Assembly: GCF_002077695.1 (NCBI RefSeq)
Contig: NZ_MWUE01000024.1
Coordinates: 42,558-106,557, forward strand
Length of the DNA stretch: 64,000 bases
Origin: Pantoea latae
GTDB lineage: Bacteria; Pseudomonadota; Gammaproteobacteria; Enterobacterales; Enterobacteriaceae
Reading direction: 5' to 3'
Shown here piece after piece: positions 8,083 through 18,860 of this stretch. The notes below the pieces were generated by a model that was not told where the DNA came from, did not search any database, and saw only the letters and a list, made by a program, of their open reading frames with translations. Both the position numbers and the translations under genes were made by a program. The first letter of the stretch is position 1; each line of letters begins with the position of its first letter.

Positions 8083-9732
8083 ATGGAAATCTTCTTCACT
8101 ATTCTCATTATGACGCTGGTGGTGTCGCTCTCCGGGGTGGCCGCGCGCATCTTGCCGTTCCAGATCCCGCTGCCGCTGGTGCAGATCCTCGCCGGGGCGC
8201 TGCTCGCCTGGCCGACGTTTGGCCTGCATGTCGACTTCGATCCCGAACTCTTCCTGGTGCTGTTTATTCCGCCGCTGCTGTTTGCCGACGGCTGGAAAAC
8301 GCCGATCAGCGAGTTCCTGCATCATGGTCGGGAGATCATCGGCCTGGCGCTGGTGCTGGTGCTGATTACCGTGGTCGGCATCGGCTATCTGATCTACTGG
8401 ACGGTGCCGGGCATCCCGCTGATCCCCGCCTTCGCGCTGGCGGCCGTGCTGTCGCCTACCGACGCCGTGGCGCTCTCCGGCATTGTCGGCGAGGGACGCA
8501 TCCCGAAAAAAATCATGTCGATCGTGCAGGGCGAGGCGCTGATGAACGACGCCTCTGGCCTGGTGTCGCTGAAATTCGCCGTCGCGGTCGCGATGGGCAC
8601 CATGGTGTTCACCTGGGGCGGCGCCAGCGTCGAGTTTCTGAAGGTGGCGATTGGCGGCCTGATTGCGGGCGTCGCGGTCTGCTGGCTCTACGGCAAATCG
8701 CTGCGTCTGCTGAGCCGCTGGAGCGGCGACGATCCGGCGACGCAGACCGTGCTGCTGCTGCTGCTGCCGTTCGCCTCCTATTTGATCGCCGAACATCTCG
8801 GCGTCTCCGGCATCCTGGCGGCGGTCGCGGCGGGCATGACCATTACCCGCTCCGGCATTATCCGTCAGGCGCCGCTGGCGATGCGTCTGCGCGCCAACAG
8901 CGTCTGGCAGATGCTGGAGTTCGTGTTCAACGGCATGGTGTTCCTGATGCTCGGCCTGCAGCTGCCGGACATTATCGGCACCTCGATTGACACGGCCACC
9001 GCCGATCCCAACGTCGAGCTGTGGATGCTGTGTAGCGACATTATCCTGGTCTACGGCGCGCTGATGGTGGTGCGTTTCGGCTGGCTCTGGATCATGCAGC
9101 GCCTCAGCAAGCGCGTGCTGAAGAAGAAGCCGATGGAGTTCGCCAACTACTCGCTGCGCGAGCTGCTGATCGCCACGTTCGCCGGGGTGCGCGGCGCAAT
9201 CACCCTCGCGGGCGTGCTCTCGATCCCGCTGTTTCTGAGCAGCGGCGAGCCGTTCCCGGCGCGCTATGAACTGGTGTTTATCGCTACCGGCGTGATCCTG
9301 TTTTCGCTGCTGGTGGGCGTGGTGATCCTGCCGCTGCTGCTGCGCGGCGTCGACGGCATCGATAAAGCCGGACATCGCCGCGAGCTGCAAAACGCCCGCG
9401 CGGTAATGGCGAGCGTGGCGATCGAAAGCCTGCATAAAATGGAAGAGCGGCTGGAGAACAGCAGCGAAGAGAACATCGATCCCGAGCTGCTGAAAGAGGT
9501 CAGCCTGCGCGTGATCGGCAACCTGCGCCGCCGCGCCGACGGCAAGAGCGACCTGGAGCAGGCGCTGTTCGCCGAGAACCTCGAGCGCCGCTTCCGCCTT
9601 ACCGCGCTGCGCGCCGAGCGCGCCGAGGTCTATCACCTGCGCGCGACGCAGCAGATTTCCGATGAGAGCATGCAGCGGCTGCTGCGCGATCTCGACCTGC
9701 TGGAAGCGCTGCTGATCGAGAAAGAAGAGTAA
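8083..9732 (+). CDS. yjcE: CPA1-family Na+(K+)/H+ antiporter YjcE
   Basis: A 549-residue monovalent cation:proton antiporter of the CPA1 (NhaP/NHE) type. About 12 membrane segments occupy residues 1-400. The family signature ALAAVLSPTDAVALSGIV and the QGEALMNDASGLVSLKFAVA segment carry the ion-binding acidic residues. The last 130 residues form a hydrophilic, charged, coiled-coil-like tail. The ATG follows TAAGGAAAGC. Gene order (ghxP then yjcE) is as in E. coli. The transported ion is not certain from sequence. Confidence 0.92.
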   Translation: MEIFFTILIMTLVVSLSGVAARILPFQIPLPLVQILAGALLAWPTFGLHVDFDPELFLVLFIPPLLFADGWKTPISEFLHHGREIIGLALVLVLITVVGIGYLIYWTVPGIPLIPAFALAAVLSPTDAVALSGIVGEGRIPKKIMSIVQGEALMNDASGLVSLKFAVAVAMGTMVFTWGGASVEFLKVAIGGLIAGVAVCWLYGKSLRLLSRWSGDDPATQTVLLLLLPFASYLIAEHLGVSGILAAVAAGMTITRSGIIRQAPLAMRLRANSVWQMLEFVFNGMVFLMLGLQLPDIIGTSIDTATADPNVELWMLCSDIILVYGALMVVRFGWLWIMQRLSKRVLKKKPMEFANYSLRELLIATFAGVRGAITLAGVLSIPLFLSSGEPFPARYELVFIATGVILFSLLVGVVILPLLLRGVDGIDKAGHRRELQNARAVMASVAIESLHKMEERLENSSEENIDPELLKEVSLRVIGNLRRRADGKSDLEQALFAENLERRFRLTALRAERAEVYHLRATQQISDESMQRLLRDLDLLEALLIEKEE

Positions 9733-9746
9733 GCCGTACGCCGCGC

Positions 9747-10649
9747 CTACACCGACAGGCGCGGCGCCTCATCCGGCCAGTGTTCGCGGCAGCAGGCGAT
9801 CCACGCCTGCGCGCTGCGCGACAGATAGCTGCCCTCGCGCCAGATCAATCCCAGACTCCACTTCAGCTCCGATTCCAGCGGCAGCCACAGCAGCGACTGC
9901 TTATCGAGCCGCTGACAGATCGGCTCCGGCAGGATCGCCAGCCCCATCTCCGCCTGCACCATCGCCGCGAGAAAGTCCCACTGTCCGCTGCGCACCGCGA
10001 TATGCGGCGTGACGCCCAGACGCTGAAACGCCTTCATCAGCTGACGATTAAGCGAGAACTCCTCGTTGAAAATCAGCAGCGGATGCGCCGCCAGCTCCGG
10101 CAGCGCGATCTGGCTGCGGTTGAGCCAGCCAGGCTGACGCGGCACCAGCACGCAGAGCGGATGGTGCATCAGCGGCAGGGTGTTGAGCGGCAGCTCGGGA
10201 TCGACCGGCAGCGCGGTGAGGGCGATATCCAGGCTGCCCGCCAGCACCGCCTGCTGCACCGTCAGCCCGCCGAACTCCGAGATGTTCAGGGTGACGCCGG
10301 GATAGCGGCGGCGAAACGCCGAGATCGAGCCGGCAATCTGCATGCCGACCATTGGCGGAATGCCGAGCCGCAGCTCGCCGGTCTTCAGCTGATTGATATC
10401 GCCAATTTCCGCCTCGAGCTGGTGGAACTCCTGCAATATCGCCAGCCCGCGCTGATAAACCGCCTGGCCGCTGTCGGTCAGGTGCAGCCTGCGGCCGTCG
10501 CGCAGCAGCAGGGTGCAGCCCAGCTCCTCTTCCAGCTGACGCACCATTTTGCTGATGGTGGGCTGGGTGACAAACAGCTTTTGCGCGGCGCGGGTAAAGC
10601 TCTGCTGGCGCACCACCTCTGTGAAGTAGCGTAACGCGCGGACGTCCAT
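9747..10649 (-). CDS. LysR-type regulator divergent from cidA/cidB (CidR-like)
   Basis: A 300-residue LysR-type regulator. The N-terminal winged helix (ALRYFTEVVRQQSFTRAAQKLFVTQPTISKMVRQLE, residues about 4-40) is followed by a two-lobed effector domain (from about 90). It is transcribed away from a CidA/CidB pair with 103 bases between starts. That matches the CidR (YwbI) arrangement known from firmicutes and many proteobacteria. It is expected to activate the pair, possibly in response to acetate or pyruvate metabolism; the effector is inferred from the family. Confidence 0.82.
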   Translation of the reverse strand: MDVRALRYFTEVVRQQSFTRAAQKLFVTQPTISKMVRQLEEELGCTLLLRDGRRLHLTDSGQAVYQRGLAILQEFHQLEAEIGDINQLKTGELRLGIPPMVGMQIAGSISAFRRRYPGVTLNISEFGGLTVQQAVLAGSLDIALTALPVDPELPLNTLPLMHHPLCVLVPRQPGWLNRSQIALPELAAHPLLIFNEEFSLNRQLMKAFQRLGVTPHIAVRSGQWDFLAAMVQAEMGLAILPEPICQRLDKQSLLWLPLESELKWSLGLIWREGSYLSRSAQAWIACCREHWPDEAPRLSV

Positions 10650-10672
10650 AACTATTCCTTTCTGGCATGATT

Positions 10673-10720
10673 TGAATAATTTTAATTCATTTTTTTCACC
10701 TTCTGTCGCGGATTTATACT
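10673..10720 (+). promoter_or_regulatory. Candidate LysR box and promoter of cidA/cidB
   Basis: An inverted repeat TGAAT-N7-ATTCA (10673-10689) resembles a LysR T-N11-A site. Downstream are a TTTTCA -35 (10693-10698) and a TATACT -10 (10715-10720) separated by 16 bp. The box would lie at about -50, a usual activator position. Confidence 0.5.
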
Positions 10721-10752
10721 GACTGCCGACAAATGTGACGGAGGAGAAGAAA

Positions 10753-11178
10753 ATGGCGTTAGCGCTCAGCCCGCAGCGGGCGGGCAGGCTGCAACGACTC
10801 GGGTTGCCGCTGCAGCTGCTGCTCTATGTGGGCCTGTTTATCGGCTGCGACCATCTGGTGAGCTGGCTGCATCTGCCGCTGCCCGCCAATATCGTCGGCA
10901 TGCTGCTGATGCTGGCGCTGATCGTTACGCGCGTGCTGCCGCTGCGCTGGGTGAAAGCGGGCTCGCGCTGGCTGCTGGCGGAAATGCTGCTGTTTTTTAT
11001 TCCGGCAGTGGTGGCGGTGGTTAACTACGGCGATCTGCTGCGCGTCGACGGCTGGCGCATCTGCGTGGTGATCGCCCTGAGCACGCTGCTGGTGCTGGCC
11101 TCTACCGCGCTGGTGGTCGATCGCCTCTACCGCTATGAGCTGGCGCGCGAAGCGCGCAGGCAGCAGCGCGATGCATGA
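10753..11178 (+). CDS. CidA/LrgA family holin-like membrane protein
   Basis: A 141-residue protein with four hydrophobic segments and the CidA/LrgA motif LPLPANIVGMLLMLALI, followed by LLAEMLLFFIPAVVAVVNYGDLL. The family is described as holin-like or as part of a pyruvate/metabolite transport system. The ATG at 10753 is chosen because GAGGAG sits 7 bases before it; an upstream in-frame GTG (10735) has no such site. The stop overlaps the start of the LrgB-family gene by 8 bases, so translation is coupled. E. coli YohJ is the corresponding protein. Confidence 0.85.
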   Translation: MALALSPQRAGRLQRLGLPLQLLLYVGLFIGCDHLVSWLHLPLPANIVGMLLMLALIVTRVLPLRWVKAGSRWLLAEMLLFFIPAVVAVVNYGDLLRVDGWRICVVIALSTLLVLASTALVVDRLYRYELAREARRQQRDA

Positions 11179-11866
11179 TCTTATCCTCAGCCTGCTCTGT
11201 CTGGCGGTCACGCTGCTGATCTACTTTCTCAACAAGCAGCTCTATCGCCGCTGGCGCACGCTGCTGCTGATGCCGCTGGTGGCGACGCCGCTGCTGCTGG
11301 TCGGGCTGCTGCTGCTGCTGCACGTCTCCTGGCAGGACTATATCGCCGAAAGCCACTGGCTGCTGTGGCTGCTCGGCCCGGCGACGCTCGCCTTCGCCGT
11401 GCCGGTATATGAAAACATGGCGATTATTCGCCGCCACTGGCTGTCGCTGAGCGCGGGCGTGTTGACCGCCACGCTGGTTGCGGTCTGCAGCTCGGTGTGG
11501 CTGGCGCGGCTGCTGATGCTGCCGGAGTCGATCCAGCGCAGCCTGGCGGTGCGCTCTATCACCACGCCCTTTGCGCTCGCCGCCGCGAAGCCCATCGGCG
11601 GCCAGCCGGATCTGGTGGCGCTGTTCGTGGTGATCACCGGGGTGTTCGGCATGGCGATCGGTGACGTGCTGTTTCTGCGCATCGCCATCAAACAGGGCGT
11701 GGCGAAAGGGGCGGGCTTCGGCGCGGCGTCGCACGGCGCGGGCACCGCGCGCGCTTATCAGCTGGGCGAGCAGGAAGGCGTGGTTTCCAGCCTGGTGATG
11801 ATGCTTTCCGGCGTGGTGACGGTGGTGCTGGCGCCGCTAATCGGCCATCTGCTGTGGACGGCATAA
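11171..11866 (+). CDS. CidB/LrgB family membrane protein
   Basis: A 231-residue polytopic protein of the LrgB/CidB (YohK) family. It has VPVYENMAIIRRHW, the RSITTPFALAAAKPIGG segment, and FGAASHGAGTARAYQLGEQEG, the hallmark of the family. It partners the CidA-like protein encoded immediately upstream (8-base overlap). The pair is implicated in membrane permeability, programmed lysis or export of small acids; which role applies here cannot be read from sequence. The ATG at 11171 is taken instead of an upstream in-frame ATG because it gives the family N-terminus MHDLILSLLCLAV. Confidence 0.86.
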   Translation: MHDLILSLLCLAVTLLIYFLNKQLYRRWRTLLLMPLVATPLLLVGLLLLLHVSWQDYIAESHWLLWLLGPATLAFAVPVYENMAIIRRHWLSLSAGVLTATLVAVCSSVWLARLLMLPESIQRSLAVRSITTPFALAAAKPIGGQPDLVALFVVITGVFGMAIGDVLFLRIAIKQGVAKGAGFGAASHGAGTARAYQLGEQEGVVSSLVMMLSGVVTVVLAPLIGHLLWTA

Positions 11867-11985
11867 GGGCAAAAGGCGCGCGATCGACATGTCTGTTTAC
11901 GTAAAGGTTACCAAATAGAGTTGTCAGAGGATTTCAGGCTGTTAACCTTTGCGCCGAAATTATTGTCCTTTCATGGAGTGGAATC

Positions 11986-12531
11986 ATGTTTAAGCAACTT
12001 GTTACCGGGAGCGCACTGGGTCTGGTGCTGCTGAGCGGCGCGGCGCAGGCTATCGAAGGCAGCGTGGATGTGGGCGAGCACAACACCAACCTGAACGTCG
12101 GTCTGGGCACCACCTCGCCTGGCCTGTTCCTTAAAGGCAACTGGCTGCGCAGCGATCACGACGGCAGCACCTACGGCCTGGGCCTGGGTTACAACGTCGA
12201 TATCGGCGGACTGCGTCTGGCGCCGACCGCCAAGACCATTTTCACCCATCCTGAAGATGGTAAAGATGGCTTTGCCGTGGCGCTGGGCGGCGGCGCGCAG
12301 TACAGCTTCAACAGCATGTGGGGCCTGTACGGCGAATACTACTACGCGCCGGAAGGTCTGACCGACCATCTCGACAGCTATCAGGAAGCCGCTGGCGGCC
12401 TGAGCTTCACCCCGATTTCACTGCTGAACCTGCGCGTCGGCTATCAGTACATCGAGCTGAACAACAAAGGCGGTCGTAAAGACAACGTGCTGGTCGACGG
12501 CCCGTACGTCGGCGCCTCGCTGCGTTTCTAA
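11986..12531 (+). CDS. yfaZ: YfaZ family outer membrane protein
   Basis: A 181-residue protein with an N-terminal signal peptide (MFKQLVTGSALGLVLLSGAAQA, cut before IEG). The rest alternates hydrophobic and polar residues and ends in a terminal phenylalanine (GASLRF), typical of outer membrane beta-barrels. It matches the YfaZ family by GYNVDIGGLRLAPTAK, GLYGEYYYAPEGL and GYQYIELN. Function is unproven. It is a single-gene unit: its own promoter should lie in the 119 bases after the cidB-like gene and a strong terminator follows. Confidence 0.87.
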   Translation: MFKQLVTGSALGLVLLSGAAQAIEGSVDVGEHNTNLNVGLGTTSPGLFLKGNWLRSDHDGSTYGLGLGYNVDIGGLRLAPTAKTIFTHPEDGKDGFAVALGGGAQYSFNSMWGLYGEYYYAPEGLTDHLDSYQEAAGGLSFTPISLLNLRVGYQYIELNNKGGRKDNVLVDGPYVGASLRF

Positions 12532-12542
12532 TTCGATCGGAT

Positions 12543-12573
12543 AAAAAAAGGCGGCTCATCAGCCGCCTTTTTT
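12543..12573. terminator. Bidirectional terminator between yfaZ and actP
   Basis: A GGCGGCT/AGCCGCC stem with a CATC loop is flanked by A7 and T7. It serves the converging yfaZ (+) and acs-yjcH-actP (-) transcripts. Confidence 0.92.
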
Positions 12574-12592
12574 ATTTTGCCGCGCCCTGGGA

Positions 12593-14242
12593 TTAGTGCG
12601 ACTTGCCCTGTGAAATCCCAACGCCGGTCTGGGAGCGGATAAACTGCGCCCGGAAGCGGCCGCGCTCCTGCGCGCCCTGCGGCGAATGGTCGGTGACCGA
12701 GAAGAACCAGGTGCCGACAAAGGCGACGATCATCGAGAAGAGCGCCGGATACTCATAAGGATAGACCGGTGTCGCGTGGCCCAGCACCTGCACCCAGACG
12801 GTCGGGCCGAGGATCATCAGCACCACCGCGGTAATCAGTCCAAGCCAGCCGCCGATCATCGCGCCGCGCGTGGTCAGCTTCGACCAGTACATCGACAGCA
12901 GGATAATCGGGAAGTTACAGCTGGCGGCAATAGAGAAGGCGAGGCCGACCATAAAGGCAATGTTCTGCTTCTCAAACAAAATGCCCAGCGCGATCGCCAC
13001 CACGCCCAGCACCAGCACGGTGATCTTCGACACGCGCAGCTCTTCGCGCTCGGTCGCCTGGCCTTTGCGGATGACGCTGGCGTAGAGGTCGTGCGACACC
13101 GCCGACGCGCCCGCCAGCGTTAGCCCGGCCACCACCGCCAGAATAGTGGCGAAGGCCACGGCGGAGATAAAGCCGAGGAAGGTGCTGCCGCCCACCGCGT
13201 TCGCCAGATGCACCGCCGCCATATTGGTGCCGCCAATCAGCGCGCCGCTGGCGTCCTTAAAGGCGGGATTGGCGCCGACCAGCAGAATAGCGCCGAAGCC
13301 GATAATAAAGGTCAGGAAGTAGAAATAGCCCATAAAGCCGGTGGCCCAGAACACGCTTTTGCGCGCCTCGCGCGCGTCCGCCACGGTAAAGAAGCGCATC
13401 AGGATATGCGGCAGGCCGGCGGTGCCGAACATCAGCCCCAGCCCGAGAGAGAGCGCAGAGATGGGATCTTTCACCAGCCCGCCCGGCTGCATAATGGCCG
13501 CGCCTTTCGGATGCACCGCCATTGCCTGGCTAAACAGGTTGCTGAAGCTGAAGCCGGTCGCCTTCATCACCATAATCGCCATAAAGCTGGCGCCGAACAG
13601 CAGCAGCACCGCTTTAATAATCTGCACCCAGGTGGTCGCCAGCATGCCGCCGAACAGCACGTAGAGCACCATCAGAATGCCCACCAGCACCACGGCGATA
13701 TGATAGTCGAGGCCGAACAGCAGCTGGATCAGCTTGCCTGCGCCCACCATCTGCGCAATCAGATAGAGCGCCACCACCACCAGCGAGCCGCAGGCGGAGA
13801 GGGTGCGAATCGGTTTCTGCTGCAGGCGGTAGGAGGCGACGTCGGCGAAGGTGTAGCGGCCCAGGTTGCGCAGGCGTTCGGCGATCAGAAACAGGATCAT
13901 CGGCCAGCCCACCAGGAAGCCGAGCGAGTAAATCAGGCCGTCATAGCCGGAGGTGTATACCAGCGCGGAGATGCCGAGGAAAGAGGCGGCGGACATAAAG
14001 TCGCCTGCCATCGCCAGCCCGTTCTGAAAGCCGGTAATATTGCCGCCGGCGGTGTAGTAGTCGTTACGCGAGCGGGTGCGCTTCGACGCCCAGTAAGTAA
14101 TGCCGAGCGTGGCGGCGACGAACACTACGAACATGCCGATCGCCTGATAGTTGGTGGCCTGCTTCTGCACCGCGCCGGTCAGGGCGTCCGCCAGCGCGGA
14201 GGCGGGCAGCAGCGGCAGCAGCAGGAGAAAGAGACGCTTCAT
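12593..14242 (-). CDS. actP: Acetate/glycolate:cation symporter ActP
   Basis: A 549-residue protein, the same length as E. coli ActP, of the sodium:solute symporter family. It has an N-terminal signal-like segment, the [32 protein letters not shown] block and about 13 membrane spans. It takes up acetate and glycolate for use by Acs. The start overlaps the yjcH stop by 4 bases (ATGA), so the two are translationally coupled in an acs-yjcH-actP operon as in other enterics. Confidence 0.95.
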   Translation of the reverse strand: MKRLFLLLLPLLPASALADALTGAVQKQATNYQAIGMFVVFVAATLGITYWASKRTRSRNDYYTAGGNITGFQNGLAMAGDFMSAASFLGISALVYTSGYDGLIYSLGFLVGWPMILFLIAERLRNLGRYTFADVASYRLQQKPIRTLSACGSLVVVALYLIAQMVGAGKLIQLLFGLDYHIAVVLVGILMVLYVLFGGMLATTWVQIIKAVLLLFGASFMAIMVMKATGFSFSNLFSQAMAVHPKGAAIMQPGGLVKDPISALSLGLGLMFGTAGLPHILMRFFTVADAREARKSVFWATGFMGYFYFLTFIIGFGAILLVGANPAFKDASGALIGGTNMAAVHLANAVGGSTFLGFISAVAFATILAVVAGLTLAGASAVSHDLYASVIRKGQATEREELRVSKITVLVLGVVAIALGILFEKQNIAFMVGLAFSIAASCNFPIILLSMYWSKLTTRGAMIGGWLGLITAVVLMILGPTVWVQVLGHATPVYPYEYPALFSMIVAFVGTWFFSVTDHSPQGAQERGRFRAQFIRSQTGVGISQGKSH

Positions 14243-14571
14243 GGTTTTACCTCGCTGAGGATCTGCTTCGTCAGGCGATCGAACTCGCCGTTGGCGCGCC
14301 AGACGTAAACGCCGGTCAGCACAAAAGAAATCACAATCAGTCCCACACCGATGGGAATGCCGCGCGTCACGCTGGTGCCTGGGTGCAGCGGCGTGCCAAG
14401 CCAGCCGGGCGCGAAGGCGATCAGCAGGATAAAGCCGACGTAGAGCACCAGCATGATCAGCGACAGCAGCAGGGCGAAGCGCTGACGTTTATGCACCAGC
14501 TCCTCAAAGCGCGGATGACGTTCAATCCGTTGATTGAGCGCCTCCTGAGTGGAAAGGGCGTCGTTCATCAC
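14239..14571 (-). CDS. yjcH: DUF485 inner membrane protein YjcH
   Basis: A 110-residue protein of the DUF485 family with two membrane segments (about residues 35-57 and 70-92). The conserved N-terminal [15 protein letters not shown] precedes the first span and [13 protein letters not shown] follows the second. It is always found beside acetate permease genes and is presumed to assist or regulate ActP; a defined activity is not known. It sits between acs and actP. Confidence 0.92.
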   Translation of the reverse strand: MMNDALSTQEALNQRIERHPRFEELVHKRQRFALLLSLIMLVLYVGFILLIAFAPGWLGTPLHPGTSVTRGIPIGVGLIVISFVLTGVYVWRANGEFDRLTKQILSEVKP

Positions 14572-14712
14572 AGTTTCTCCAGAGGTTGTGCAGGCGGCAG
14601 CCTCACGCCGCTGCGCGAGAAAGGCCTGATTAGATATTGTTATGTGACTTCAGAAACACACTGCGTAAGGAAAGGGCGGCGGGAAGAAGAGACTTCCCGC
14701 CGGTAAGACGGT

Positions 14713-16668
<1,956 letters not shown>

Positions 16669-17206
16669 GGCGGATCTCCTTGAAGATGTTAATGATATGT
16701 CAATCAAAGGTTAAGTGAAGCCTGCGTCCGCGCTTTGTTTCTTTTTTGCGCCTCAGATCACGGGCAGCCGATCCCCGGTGTAAACCGTTGCAAAAGCGCT
16801 GCCGTCGCCCCGCGCAACTGGCGAAAAAGAGAGCAAACGCATCCGCCGCCTTTTTGCCCATTTCTGCATAGCTATGCGAAATTTTTAATAAGTATTACTT
16901 TTTAGAACAGTAAGTTAGGGGTTTGATAACTAAACAGCATTTTATGCTATAAGAGTGGCTAATCTTTAATCGAACACGCCAGGGGTTGCATTTACCACAG
17001 TGAAAATGGTACTTATCTCGCCCCTGCTCAGCAGGACTCAACCAGACGGCGTCTGAAAAAGGATCGAGAATCTTCGCATTTTCGAACCGGACGCTGTCCT
17101 CAATAACCCTCTAATTTACCGGGCTTTTGCTCACTTCCCTGTGTGTATCCTTCACTGCACCTTCGCAGCGTAGCAATAGGGGTTTTGACTGAGGAAATAA
17201 CGCGTT
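16669..17206. promoter_or_regulatory. Divergent acs / gltP control region
   Basis: A 538-base region between divergent starts must hold both promoters. It contains a perfect 12-bp palindrome GCATAGCTATGC at 16866-16877 inside a longer imperfect TTTC...GAAA symmetry. An AT-rich core lies at 16878-16965 (TTGATA at 16923, TATGCTATAA near 16943). E. coli acs is CRP-activated, but I found no good TGTGA-N6-TCACA site here. The GAGGAAA at 17190 is the gltP ribosome binding site. Precise start sites cannot be set from sequence. Confidence 0.5.
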
Positions 17207-18508
17207 ATGAAAGGTTTTAAAATAAGCCTGGCCTGGCAGATTCTGATTGCGCTGGTGTTCGGCATTGTTGTCGGTTCAGTGCTGCATAATCAGCCAGACG
17301 ATCGTGAATGGTTAATCACCAACATTCTCAGCCCGGCGGGCGATATCTTTATTCATCTCATCAAGATGATTGTCGTGCCTATCGTGATTTCATCGCTGAT
17401 TGTCGGCATCGCCGGCGTGGGCGATGCGAAAAAACTGGGACGGATTGGCGTCAAAACCATTCTCTATTTTGAAGTGATCACCACCCTTGCCATTGTGGTC
17501 GGCATTACGCTGGCTAACGTGTTTCAACCCGGCACCGGCATTGATATGTCAACGCTGGCAACGGTGGACATCTCTAAGTACGAAGCCACGACCGAAGCGG
17601 TGCAGAACGGGCCGCACAGCCTGGTTGCCACCATCCTGTCGCTGATCCCGCAGAATATCTTCGCCTCGCTGGTGAAGGGCGACATGCTGCCGATCATCTT
17701 CTTCTCGGTGCTGTTCGGCATGGGCCTGTCGGCGCTGCCGTCAGAGCAGCGCGATCCGCTGGTCAACGTCTTCCGCAGCGTGTCGGAAACGATGTTTAAA
17801 GTGACGCATATGATCATGCGCTACGCGCCGGTGGGCGTCTTTGCGCTGATCGCCGTCACCATCGCCAACTTCGGCTTTACCTCGCTGTGGCCGCTGGCGA
17901 AGCTGGTGCTGCTGGTGTATGCCGCCATCCTGTTCTTCGCTTTCGTCATCCTCGGCGGCGTGGCGCGACTCTGCAAGCTGCGCATCACCACCCTGATGCG
18001 CATCCTGAAAGATGAGCTGATCCTCTCTTACTCGACCTCCAGTTCGGAAACCGTGCTGCCGCGCATTATGCAGAAGATGGAGGCCTACGGCGCGCCGAAG
18101 GCGATCACCAGCTTTGTGGTGCCGACCGGCTACTCCTTCAACCTGGACGGCTCGACGCTCTACCAGAGCATCGCCGCGATCTTTATCGCACAGCTGTACG
18201 GCATCGACCTGTCGCTGACCGACGAGATTATCCTGGTGCTGACGCTGATGGTGACCTCGAAAGGCATCGCCGGCGTGCCGGGCGTGTCGTTCGTGGTGCT
18301 GCTGGCGACGCTGGGCAGCGTCGGCATTCCGCTGGAAGGCCTGGCCTTTATCGCCGGCGTGGATCGCATCATGGATATGGCGCGCACCGCGCTTAACGTT
18401 ATCGGCAACGCGCTGGCGGTGCTGGTTATCGCCCGCTGGGAGAACCAGTTCGACGCCGAGCAGGCAAAAGCCTACGAGCTGCAGCTGCGCGCCCAAACGG
18501 CCAGCTAA
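17207..18508 (+). CDS. gltP: Glutamate/aspartate:proton symporter GltP
   Basis: A 433-residue dicarboxylate/amino acid:cation symporter (DAACS) close to E. coli GltP (437). It shares SLAWQILIALVFGIVVGS, the reentrant-loop signature SYSTSSSETVLPRIMQKMEAYG, and the transport-core sequences PTGYSFNLDGSTLYQ and MVTSKGIAGVPG. The DRIMDMARTALNVIGNALAVLVIA segment near the end carries the substrate-binding Asp and Arg. It takes up glutamate and aspartate with protons. Position next to acs-yjcH-actP is the same as in E. coli. Confidence 0.96.
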   Translation: MKGFKISLAWQILIALVFGIVVGSVLHNQPDDREWLITNILSPAGDIFIHLIKMIVVPIVISSLIVGIAGVGDAKKLGRIGVKTILYFEVITTLAIVVGITLANVFQPGTGIDMSTLATVDISKYEATTEAVQNGPHSLVATILSLIPQNIFASLVKGDMLPIIFFSVLFGMGLSALPSEQRDPLVNVFRSVSETMFKVTHMIMRYAPVGVFALIAVTIANFGFTSLWPLAKLVLLVYAAILFFAFVILGGVARLCKLRITTLMRILKDELILSYSTSSSETVLPRIMQKMEAYGAPKAITSFVVPTGYSFNLDGSTLYQSIAAIFIAQLYGIDLSLTDEIILVLTLMVTSKGIAGVPGVSFVVLLATLGSVGIPLEGLAFIAGVDRIMDMARTALNVIGNALAVLVIARWENQFDAEQAKAYELQLRAQTAS

Positions 18509-18553
18509 CTTAGCTTTTGACCTGACTAACAGACGACACCTAAAGCCGGTAAA

Positions 18554-18723
18554 CGGGAGAGGGGGGCAGAAGAGCAAAGCGTCCTGCGACATGGACAAAA
18601 ACGCCGGGAGCGTTTTTGAACAACGCAACGCGTTGGCCCGGAACGGGCGCACCTCAGGGATGAGGTGCGTAAGTGCGGGCCGAGCTGCCAGGGATGGCGC
18701 TTTTTGCGTCTTTGCGATCGGGC
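18554..18723. repeat. Dispersed hairpin-rich repeat, copy A
   Basis: About 170 bases match the sequence at 45246-45417 at most positions, with only two single-base length differences. Internal hairpins are AAAAACGC/GCGTTTTT (about 18595-18616), CGCACCTCA/TGAGGTGCG with GGGA loop (18648-18669), and GCCA/TGGC with GGGA loop (18687-18698). The terminal inverted repeat seen in copy B is not preserved here: the left end is GAGAGGGGGG. The element lies between gltP and murQ and carries no gene. I cannot name the repeat family. Confidence 0.88.
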
Positions 18724-18774
18724 CGTCTTATCCGCGCAGGCTCCGGCGTTCCAGCCAACACCATGCCATGTAAC

Positions 18775-18805
18775 AGGGCTCAGAAATCCTCTGAGCCCTT
18801 TTTTT
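18775..18805 (+). terminator. Terminator between gltP and murQ
   Basis: A 9-bp stem AGGGCTCAG/CTGAGCCCT with a 7-base loop is followed by T6. It probably ends the gltP transcript after the repeat element. Confidence 0.88.
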
Positions 18806-18860
18806 ATCCCGCAAATATGATAAAACCGGGCCTGGATAAATGACGCCCGGAGCACGCCCG

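Noticed and set aside
8041..9636. 531-codon open frame antisense to yjcE
   Set aside because: Low-complexity His/Gln/Arg-rich product with no known family; yjcE on the other strand is clearly conserved.
16669..17206. CRP site for acs
   Set aside because: No TGTGA-N6-TCACA sequence with more than about six matching positions was found.
18526..18855. 109-codon frame over the repeat, and a similar frame at 45175-45438
   Set aside because: Similarity of the two products comes only from the shared non-coding repeat; stems and insertions break codon structure.
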